This document shows, one piece after another, positions 8,067 through 13,115 of a DNA stretch of 23,262 nucleotides. The notes beneath the pieces are model-generated. The model was given only the letters and a program-made list of their open reading frames with translations, was not told where the DNA came from and searched no databases. Source of the stretch: a virus. The stretch is taken from the IMG/VR virus record IMGVR_UViG_3300042691_034692, positions 1-23,262 of that record; one strand, 5' to 3'. Numbering within the stretch: the first letter of the stretch is position 1; every line of letters begins with the position of its first letter. A program made the translations under genes and the position numbers.

Positions 8067-8238
8067 CCGGCTCGGTGGCCGTGTTGTCTTCCTCGTCTTG
8101 GTTGAAGTAGGTGTCCTCCCGCGAAAGCACCTCCGTCACCGCGTCGATCGCCTGGAGCCAATCCGCGCCCGTGAGCGAAATCATCCGCAAGGGCGGTGCG
8201 CCTTTGCGAAGTTCTTCAACCGTGACTCGATATGACAT
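8047..8238 (-). CDS. Small acidic protein, function unknown
   Basis: The 63-residue product (MSYRVTVEELRKGAPPLRMI) has a short N-terminal strand-helix pattern and a strongly acidic tail (NQDEEDNTATEPDDELLS). I recognise no family. It begins just downstream of terminase and overlaps the glycosyltransferase gene by 20 bases, so the acidic tail is encoded over the next start. The ATG follows TATAATAACTCCAC directly, which could be a leaderless promoter. Confidence 0.55.
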   Translation of the reverse strand: MSYRVTVEELRKGAPPLRMISLTGADWLQAIDAVTEVLSREDTYFNQDEEDNTATEPDDELLS

Positions 8239-8252
8239 GTGGAGTTATTATA
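8239..8252 (-). promoter_or_regulatory. Putative leaderless promoter TATAATAACTCCAC
   Basis: On the minus strand the ATG at 8238 is preceded immediately by TATAATAACTCCAC. A perfect -10 hexamer eight bases before the start codon would place transcription at or next to the ATG. ATAATAACTCCACATG is identical, 16 of 16 bases, to the start region of the plus-strand gene at 12236. No convincing -35 is present. Confidence 0.4.
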
Positions 8253-8256
8253 CGCC

Positions 8257-10035
8257 TCAGAAAGAACTGAGCAAATTGGCCGTGCGTCTCGGAGCAAACT
8301 TACCCGTCGTCATCGTCTGCTTCCATTTCGTCTGACCTCCCCGTTTCCCACTGCCACCTTCCTGCGGAGGACGCATCCCAAACCGCTCACGGACGACATC
8401 GAGCATGACAAAGGCGGCATCGGCCACGTCCGGCGACCGACCGATCCTGGCTTTCATGTCGGTCTTGCTCTCGACTACGACCTTCATCGATCCGGACTTG
8501 CGGGTGTCGTAGTTCCGGCTGGTCATCTCCCGCGCCAGATCCGGACCGATCCCGCGAAGCTGACCGCTCGACAGGAATTCTTTTGCCCCGAACCAAAGCT
8601 CGGTGACCTTGTTGACATACTTCTCGTCGCCCGGCGTGGAATCGTAAGCCGAGAGCGATCGGCTCGACGGGGCTCCGCCGAAGTGGACACGTTGAAATTC
8701 ATTCGAGCCACACACCGTGGCCAGCGCATCGCAGAATGGCACCCCGCCGCCCGTCACGTCGACACCGACGTTCCGCCAAGGCACGCCCGCCTCGTTGACG
8801 ATCTGCTGGATCTTCCGTGCGATCTGGAAGGTGCGCGGCTCGGGGTTGCTCGCCTCTTCGTCTAGGAAGTGGAAGGTATCAAATGATACCTGGTCGGCCC
8901 CGTCTTTGTTCTGGCCAAAACTCCCGAGATAAAGCACACATCTGTCCCCGCCGCTCACAAAGGAAGGGTCGATTCCGGCCACGCGCTCGACTCGGCCCTT
9001 CCAGATCGGCTTCTGGTCCGCTTGAAAGCGGACGATCTCGGCCTCGCTGTAAATCGCCTTACTGACTGCCTGCGGGGGCCAAAAACCCCGGTAGTCGCGC
9101 CAGAAGATCGGGTTGTCCTCCCCGAGCCGCTCACGGGCCTCGTCGATCTTTTCGAACTTTTGGATCGGCCACTTGTTCTCGCCGGCCAAATAGTTCGGAT
9201 TTTTCAGCGCGTCGAGGTGCAGACAGACCCCACCGATCTTCGTCTCCCAGCGGTCGTCGTTGACTGAAATACTCCCCCACCCGTTGACTGGCTCCACGAA
9301 CCGCCCGAACGGATCGTAGTAAGAGACAGGGTTCGCTGCCGCGGAGATGTGAAGCTCGGGGTTGTTGGAAAGGTTCGAAAGCGCCGTATCGAGGAAAGCA
9401 TGGCCAAGCTCCGAAAGCTCATCGGCCGCGACAATGACCCGGTGGGCCTTCATGCCTCGCATTTTTCCAGTCACTTCTGAGGTCTTCTTTGCTTCGGCCG
9501 GAATCAAGTAAACCCCAGCCTGCTCCATCCGCTCGCCGTTGCGGATCGCGTAGATCGCCGGAGTCGGAGTATCGGCCAGCTTGCCGGGGGCTACGGATTT
9601 AATGCACGGCCAATACCGCTGGATGGCTCCCCAGACCCGCTTCTTGGCATCACGGATCGAGGTGCTGGTGACCAGCGAGAGCGTATGGAACGGAGCCGAA
9701 AGCCAGTTGAGCAAAGCCCACACCGCCATGAATTCCGACTTGCCAGAAGAACCGCAACCGGCGAAACCCACGAACTTGTGATGACAGCACTCGTAGAGCA
9801 TGTCCTCGGCCCACGGATGCCAAATGAAGTTCTCCGACTTCTTGTGGAAGAACATCTGGGCGGCATTTTTGAAGTGATGTTCCTTCGAAAGAACCTCCAT
9901 CCCCGCGGTGTCCATCCCGCGAAAACAAAACAACTCAATCGCCCAGTCCGCGGTGTGTTGAGGCCACCATGCGCCGTAGCGTTGGAACGAACCGGCCGGC
10001 GGCTGAATGCCGGATTTCACTAAAATCAAAGACAT
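8257..10035 (-). CDS. terL: Terminase large subunit
   Basis: The 592-residue protein is the DNA-packaging motor. The N-terminal ATPase has Walker A FAGCGSSGKS (residues 91-100, Lys99) and Walker B VIVAADE (Asp205, Glu206), followed by a SAAANP segment like a coupling motif. The C-terminal RNase H-like nuclease has AGIDPSF (Asp356), VGVDVTGGG (Asp426) and SPDVADAAF (Asp536, Asp539), the three acidic positions expected for the metal site. The length is usual for large terminases. The basic C-terminal tail (GKRGGQTKWKQ) may contact the portal. It is the first gene of the leftward operon. No small terminase subunit was recognised in the window. It acts in the cytoplasm, docked on the portal. Confidence 0.93.
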   Translation of the reverse strand: MSLILVKSGIQPPAGSFQRYGAWWPQHTADWAIELFCFRGMDTAGMEVLSKEHHFKNAAQMFFHKKSENFIWHPWAEDMLYECCHHKFVGFAGCGSSGKSEFMAVWALLNWLSAPFHTLSLVTSTSIRDAKKRVWGAIQRYWPCIKSVAPGKLADTPTPAIYAIRNGERMEQAGVYLIPAEAKKTSEVTGKMRGMKAHRVIVAADELSELGHAFLDTALSNLSNNPELHISAAANPVSYYDPFGRFVEPVNGWGSISVNDDRWETKIGGVCLHLDALKNPNYLAGENKWPIQKFEKIDEARERLGEDNPIFWRDYRGFWPPQAVSKAIYSEAEIVRFQADQKPIWKGRVERVAGIDPSFVSGGDRCVLYLGSFGQNKDGADQVSFDTFHFLDEEASNPEPRTFQIARKIQQIVNEAGVPWRNVGVDVTGGGVPFCDALATVCGSNEFQRVHFGGAPSSRSLSAYDSTPGDEKYVNKVTELWFGAKEFLSSGQLRGIGPDLAREMTSRNYDTRKSGSMKVVVESKTDMKARIGRSPDVADAAFVMLDVVRERFGMRPPQEGGSGKRGGQTKWKQTMTTGKFAPRRTANLLSSF

Positions 10036-10048
10036 CGAATTAAAAAGC

Positions 10049-10060
10049 TGGGTAGAATCG
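10049..10060 (+). repeat. Left arm of 12-bp perfect inverted repeat
   Basis: TGGGTAGAATCG here is the exact reverse complement of CGATTCTACCCA at 10238-10249. The two copies bracket the putative attP core at roughly 80-100 bp on each side. This is a layout compatible with integrase arm-type sites. Confidence 0.7.
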
Positions 10061-10127
10061 GGTTGACGATTTTTTGATAATTCACATTTCTCTTACTATT
10101 AATCCTTTACGAAACATCACACACCGC

Positions 10128-10149
10128 TTCGAATCCCGTGCGCGCTGCA
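10128..10149 (+). other. Putative attP core resembling a tRNA 3' end
   Basis: TTCGAAT (10128-10134) matches a tRNA T-loop. It is followed by CCCGT as a T-stem 3' half, GCGCGCT as an acceptor 3' half, then G and CA. The 5' half of the tRNA is absent, as expected when only the 3' end of a tRNA gene is carried in attP. It lies about 120 bp upstream of the integrase. The match is by pattern; the host tRNA is not known. Confidence 0.5.
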
Positions 10150-10171
10150 TATTTTCATATTGTCCATTTCT

Positions 10172-10182
10172 CTGTCGGACAG
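10172..10182. promoter_or_regulatory. Palindromic operator candidate CTGTC-G-GACAG
   Basis: A perfect 5+1+5 palindrome lies in the divergent region, nested with a looser TGTCC/GGACA pair at 10161-10165 and 10176-10180. It could be an operator for one of the nearby ribbon-helix-helix proteins or an excisionase site. No regulator binding is proven. Confidence 0.3.
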
Positions 10183-10237
10183 TGGTTTACGAAGAATCTT
10201 TTAGTTATTTTTATGTGGGGTTATGTCGATTTTTGAA

Positions 10238-10249
10238 CGATTCTACCCA
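10238..10249 (-). repeat. Right arm of 12-bp perfect inverted repeat
   Basis: CGATTCTACCCA is the exact reverse complement of 10049-10060. It lies between two possible integrase starts (10223 and 10268), which supports the later start if the arm is a DNA-binding site kept free of coding constraint. Confidence 0.65.
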
Positions 10250-10267
10250 ATTCTGGTCATAATCCTC

Positions 10268-11482
10268 ATGGACAATTTTAAGGTTCTCGATTCGAAAAAA
10301 GGCACGGAGGTTCGGCTTGGCGATTCGGTCGTTAAGATAAACCCGATCCAGACCGGACGCTACACGACCTACCGCTTGACGTGGTATGTGGGAGACAAAC
10401 GCTTCCGGGTCACACGCGCCGACAAGAACGAGGCGATCGAACTGGCGAAGCAAAAAGTGCGGCACCTCTCCCGCGCCGAGGGTGAGCACACCAGGGTCGA
10501 CGCGGCTCGGCTGGTCTATCTGCTGGAGTGCGAGAAAAGCGTGGCTCCGCATCAACTCCACAAGGCGTGTGAGTTCTTCCGAAAGTTCCACGTCTTGAGT
10601 TCGAAGGGCAAAAAATTCAGCGAGATCTGTGATGACTTGGTTGCCGACATCAAAGCAAAGAATCTCTCGAAAGACCACGAGCAGACGGTCAGTTCCCAAG
10701 TGAAAACCCTGAAGTCATGGTTTCCCAAGGAAACGATGCAGCAGATCACTCCGCAAAGCCTGGAGCGCCGATTGCGTGAATCGCACTTCGCCCCCTACAC
10801 CCAGCACAAGTTTCTGAGCTTCTACCGGACAATCGAGAATTTTGCCAAGAAACGGCGCTACCTAACCGACGACCACCAGACGATCGCCGACCAAGTCACG
10901 CTCATGGCGATACCGGAAGGGAACTACCCTGTATTCACGCCGGAGCAGTTGATGAGGTTCCTCATCGCAGTGAAGCCCAAGGAATTGGCTTATGTCGCGA
11001 CAATGGCGTTCGGCGGGGCAAGACGCAACGAATGCACTCAGATGACCAAAACGCACTTCAACTTCGAGGAAAAGACCGCGCACGTTGACCGAGTCATTGC
11101 CAAGAAGACCCTGCCGCGCCACATCTTCACTCCCGATTGCCTATTCGAATGGCTCAATCTGGCGACCTTCCCGGAGGCCGGTCCGATAATGACCGAGCGC
11201 AAAGTCGGAAATATTTCCCGCGACGTGGCCAAACTCAAGCAAGTCGGTCTGGCTGGTTGGGAGGACAACATCCTCCGACATTCGTTCTTGAGTTATCACC
11301 TCGCAGCTTACCAGAATCCGCACAACACCGCCTACCACGGAGGAACCTCGATCAAGATGCTATCAAAACACTACGTAGCCTTGGTGAGTAAACGTGCCGC
11401 CGAGGAGTGGTTTAATATCACACCAATATCAGTGCGCGAATATGCGGAGAAACAAGGATTGACGCATTTAATAACTTGGTAA
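10268..11482 (+). CDS. int: Tyrosine recombinase (phage integrase)
   Basis: The 404-residue protein (start MDNFKVLDSKKG) catalyses site-specific integration and probably excision. An N-terminal strand-rich DNA-binding region is followed by a helical core-binding domain (HVLSSKGKKFSEICDDLVADI). The catalytic domain has AFGGARRNECTQM (box I Arg, about residues 252-253), ILRHSFLSYHLAA (Arg337) and a box ending SIKMLSKHYVALVS with nucleophile Tyr369. The His of the usual HxxR is replaced by Asn, and the pattern LRHSF-SYHLA plus AAEEWFNITP resembles PVC-group integrases as I recall them. An upstream ATG at 10223 would add 15 residues. I prefer 10268 because the upstream segment covers the inverted-repeat arm. 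Confidence 0.9.
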   Translation: MDNFKVLDSKKGTEVRLGDSVVKINPIQTGRYTTYRLTWYVGDKRFRVTRADKNEAIELAKQKVRHLSRAEGEHTRVDAARLVYLLECEKSVAPHQLHKACEFFRKFHVLSSKGKKFSEICDDLVADIKAKNLSKDHEQTVSSQVKTLKSWFPKETMQQITPQSLERRLRESHFAPYTQHKFLSFYRTIENFAKKRRYLTDDHQTIADQVTLMAIPEGNYPVFTPEQLMRFLIAVKPKELAYVATMAFGGARRNECTQMTKTHFNFEEKTAHVDRVIAKKTLPRHIFTPDCLFEWLNLATFPEAGPIMTERKVGNISRDVAKLKQVGLAGWEDNILRHSFLSYHLAAYQNPHNTAYHGGTSIKMLSKHYVALVSKRAAEEWFNITPISVREYAEKQGLTHLITW

Positions 11483-11522
11483 ACGATCACTTTTGTTAAG
11501 ACAAAGAAAGGAAACACACACA

Positions 11523-11819
11523 ATGAGCCAAGGAAACCCAAAACCAGGAATGAAGCGGGTGTCATACATCGAGGAAAACGCCACCTACAAGGCACTCGAT
11601 ATCATGGCCGCAGCACGGGACAGCAACCTGTCTGCCCTCGTGCGCGAAGCAACCGCTGAATATCTGGCAAAACACGATGTCGATGGTGATTTACGAAAAA
11701 TCTCGAAATCACTCACCGCATCGCTACCAGACGAAAGAAGCGAGAGAGCCGGAGAAGTCATCGATGAAGAAACCCAACGCGCCCTCGCCAAAGTCCTGGG
11801 GAAACTCAGGAATAAATAA
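11523..11819 (+). CDS. Ribbon-helix-helix DNA-binding protein
   Basis: The 98-residue product (MSQGNPKPGMKRVSYIEENA) has a strand RVSYI, helix A (NATYKALDIMAAARD) and turn plus helix B (SNLSALVREATAEYLAKH), the layout of Arc/MetJ/CopG-type repressors. The C-terminal half (DLRKISKSLTASLPDERSERAGEVIDEETQRAL) is a charged helix that may serve oligomerisation or partner binding. An A-rich AAAGAAAGGA lies about 10 bases before the ATG and could be a weak ribosome site. Position next to integrase suggests control of lysogeny or of the integrase promoter. An antitoxin role is possible, but no toxin is recognisable beside it. Confidence 0.65.
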   Translation: MSQGNPKPGMKRVSYIEENATYKALDIMAAARDSNLSALVREATAEYLAKHDVDGDLRKISKSLTASLPDERSERAGEVIDEETQRALAKVLGKLRNK

Positions 11820-11822
11820 TCA

Positions 11823-11848
11823 GGGGGGGGGGGGGGGGTAATCCCCCC
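11823..11848 (+). terminator. G16 homopolymer with G6-TAAT-C6 hairpin
   Basis: Sixteen consecutive G (11823-11838) are followed by TAAT and six C (11843-11848). The last six G can pair with the C run to make a six-pair all-GC stem with a four-base loop, only a few bases after the stop of the ribbon-helix-helix gene. There is no U-run after it, so it is an atypical terminator. Quadruplex formation by the G run is an alternative. The tract length should be treated with caution because such runs are error-prone in sequencing. Confidence 0.4.
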
Positions 11849-11916
11849 TCATCCCACCGATCAATTTCACTACGCCATCATAAAACCACAACTACCCACA
11901 ATAGTAAGCAAGACCC

Positions 11917-12084
11917 ATGCAAATTGAAATAAATGAAACCGCCAAAAACCAACTGATCGAAGCCTCCCACTACTGCTCTCTCCCCCCAGAGAAATTGGCG
12001 GCTCTGTTTGTCGAAGACGGCCTCGCGTTGTATCGTAGAGAACCTAATGAATTCAGAGGCACCCTTGACGCAGAAGCTGACTAG
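11917..12084 (+). CDS. Small ribbon-helix-helix-like protein
   Basis: This 55-residue product reads MQIEINETAKNQLIEASHYC, then SLPPEKLAALFVEDGLALYRRE and an acidic tail. The order strand (MQIEINE), helix, short turn, second helix ending in LALYRR fits a minimal ribbon-helix-helix fold, but no residue is diagnostic. No clear Shine-Dalgarno sequence is present. It overlaps the next gene by 38 bases in a different frame, which suggests coupled expression of two small regulators, perhaps as a hetero-oligomer or regulator pair. Confidence 0.5.
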   Translation: MQIEINETAKNQLIEASHYCSLPPEKLAALFVEDGLALYRREPNEFRGTLDAEAD

Positions 12085-12223
12085 TCTTCGCAACCCGAAG
12101 CTGATCCGCAGCTTCGCGAGCGACCCCGAACTCGAAGATCGCCTGAAAAAGGAATCCGAGAGTTCGGGGCGCTCGATGAGCGCGGTCATTCGCAAAGCCT
12201 TGCGAAACTTCTTCGGGCTGTAA
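12047..12223 (+). CDS. Small ribbon-helix-helix DNA-binding protein
   Basis: The 58-residue product starts MNSEAPLTQKLTSLRNPKLI. Its C-terminal part, SDPELEDRLKKESESSGRSMSAVIRKALRNFFGL, is a clear helix-turn-helix pair of the CopG/Arc type (helix A with RLKKES, turn SGRSMS, helix B AVIRKALRNFF). The start lies within the previous small gene. It stops 12 bases before the excisionase-like gene, with TAATAACTCCAC between. It is likely a repressor acting on a promoter in this lysogeny block; the target is unknown. Confidence 0.65.
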   Translation: MNSEAPLTQKLTSLRNPKLIRSFASDPELEDRLKKESESSGRSMSAVIRKALRNFFGL

Positions 12224-12235
12224 TAATAACTCCAC
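12221..12235 (+). promoter_or_regulatory. TAATAATAACTCCAC start-proximal element
   Basis: The element overlaps the stop of the preceding gene and abuts the ATG at 12236. Sixteen bases through the start codon (12223-12238) are identical to the minus-strand region at 8236-8251. An AT-rich hexamer eight bases before the ATG would fit a leaderless -10, or it may be a translation-initiation element. A related TAACTCCACCAC follows the stop at 15536. Confidence 0.35.
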
Positions 12236-12526
12236 ATGACCACCATGACGATCGAGTGCTCGTCGTTTACGGCGACACCGATAGGCGAAGGTCGGGTCCG
12301 GCTGGAGATAGCCGAGCCCGCGCAACCGCGTAAAGCGGTCTACAGTGCCGGCGAAGCTGTCGCCCGGATCAGCGAACTTCTCGGTAAACAATTCAGCCAC
12401 GGTTCGCTCAACTACTGGCGTAAGCAAGGTCTCCCCTTCGTCCGGATCGGGGACAAGAAGATCGTCTACAACGACGATGATCTCGTGCTGTGGGCGCAAG
12501 GGCGGACGGGGAGCGCGTTTCCATGA
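12236..12526 (+). CDS. Excisionase-like HTH protein
   Basis: The 96-residue product has an N-terminal strand-rich part (TIECSSFTATPIGEGRVRLEI). A compact helix-turn-helix of the MerR/Xis type follows: YSAGEAVARISELL, SHGSLNYWRKQGLPFVRI and a wing GDKKIVYNDDDLVLWAQ. The phrase YWRKQGLPFVRIGDKKIVY is close to the usual Xis/HTH_17 pattern. It sits after the integrase and regulator genes, and its stop overlaps the nuclease start (ATGA). It could be an excisionase or a transcriptional regulator; the presence of an integrase and attP-like core favours the former. Confidence 0.6.
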   Translation: MTTMTIECSSFTATPIGEGRVRLEIAEPAQPRKAVYSAGEAVARISELLGKQFSHGSLNYWRKQGLPFVRIGDKKIVYNDDDLVLWAQGRTGSAFP

Positions 12527-13002
12527 ACTCCAGGCAGAAGGGTAAACGTGTCGAGCGGCTCTGGCGGGATCAACTCCGCGAGGCCGGCTTCCTCAAAGCG
12601 TTCCGAGGCCAGCAGTATTGCGGTGCCGCGGGGAATGCCGATGTCGTCTGCCCCGAACTGCCGGGCTTCCACTTCGAGGTCAAAGGCGTTCAAAACCTCA
12701 ACGTGCTGGCCGCGATGAAGCAGGCGATCAATGACTGTGCTGTACATGCTAACGATGGTAGAAAGCAGACACCGATCGTCGCGCACAAGAAAAACGGCGA
12801 GCCGTGGTTAGTCACGATGCTCGCCGCTGATTGGTTGGAGTTGGTGAAAGAAACCGACCGCGTGGTCAGTCCAGACCTTCCGTCAGAAGCTTGTGCAGAA
12901 GCGGAAAGCGTTCCGAGTCCGGCTTGCACCGTTCCCGATAGAACGGCCCTGGATCTCCACCCGAGCGATACAGAACATTGTTGTATCGCTGGTAATACGT
13001 AG
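12523..13002 (+). CDS. PD-(D/E)XK nuclease, Holliday-junction-resolvase-like
   Basis: The 159-residue product has a compact nuclease core. KGKRVERLWRDQLREAGF gives Glu11 in helix 1, GNADVV gives Asp40, and FHFEVKGVQ gives Glu52 and Lys54, completing the PD-(D/E)XK pattern. ALL of these are in the first 60 residues, followed by NLNVLAAMKQAINDC and a basic HKKNGEPWLV strand. Such small nucleases in phage replication modules process recombination junctions or nicks. The last 45 residues (from about SPDLPS) are low in predicted structure and coincide with an antisense gene, so they may be carried only because the bases code on the other strand. It opens the replication block. Confidence 0.65.
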   Translation: MNSRQKGKRVERLWRDQLREAGFLKAFRGQQYCGAAGNADVVCPELPGFHFEVKGVQNLNVLAAMKQAINDCAVHANDGRKQTPIVAHKKNGEPWLVTMLAADWLELVKETDRVVSPDLPSEACAEAESVPSPACTVPDRTALDLHPSDTEHCCIAGNT

Positions 13003-13102
13003 AGGTGCCGGTTTCGGTGTCGACCACGTAGAACCCGTCATTTGCCCATGCACTTCCACAAAGCAGAAGAGCTACGATTGCTGAGTTAATAATTTTCATC
13101 AT
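12866..13102 (-). CDS. Small secreted protein gene antisense to the nuclease
   Basis: The 78-residue product starts MMKIINSAIVALLLCGSAWA and then NDGFYVVDTE. This is a textbook signal peptide: basic n-region, hydrophobic core and AWA-ND cleavage site after residue 20. The mature 58 residues (with STYYQRYNNVLYRSGGDPGPFYRERC) contain one Cys and many Tyr/Arg. I do not recognise a family. The frame is closed by an ATG at 13102 and a stop at 12866. It overlaps the last 137 bases of the plus-strand nuclease gene. No Shine-Dalgarno is visible. Its leftward direction against the operon suggests separate expression, perhaps from the prophage, as for lysogenic-conversion genes. Confidence 0.6.
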   Translation of the reverse strand: MMKIINSAIVALLLCGSAWANDGFYVVDTETGTSTYYQRYNNVLYRSGGDPGPFYRERCKPDSERFPLLHKLLTEGLD

Positions 13103-13115
13103 ATTTTTAGACGTT

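Larger units (their letters stand above)
10036..10267. other. Divergent intergenic region with integration and regulatory signals
   Basis: This 232-bp AT-richer stretch separates the leftward structural operon from the rightward integrase operon. It contains a tRNA-like putative attP core (10128-10149), a perfect 12-bp inverted repeat at its flanks (10049-10060 and 10238-10249), two direct copies of TTTACGAA (10106-10113 and 10186-10193) and the palindrome CTGTC-G-GACAG (10172-10182). A CGATTTTT motif also occurs near each 12-bp arm. No confident sigma-70 promoter could be picked. If the integrase starts at the earlier ATG at 10223, the last 45 bases would be coding. Confidence 0.6.

Noticed and set aside
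7305-8105. 266-residue plus-strand open frame opposite the GT-B gene
   Set aside because: The minus-strand glycosyltransferase has clear family motifs; the plus frame is a composition-driven shadow rich in Arg and Asp.
10128-10149. Complete tRNA gene
   Set aside because: Only the T-loop and 3' halves are present; no D-arm, anticodon arm or 5' acceptor strand can be found upstream.
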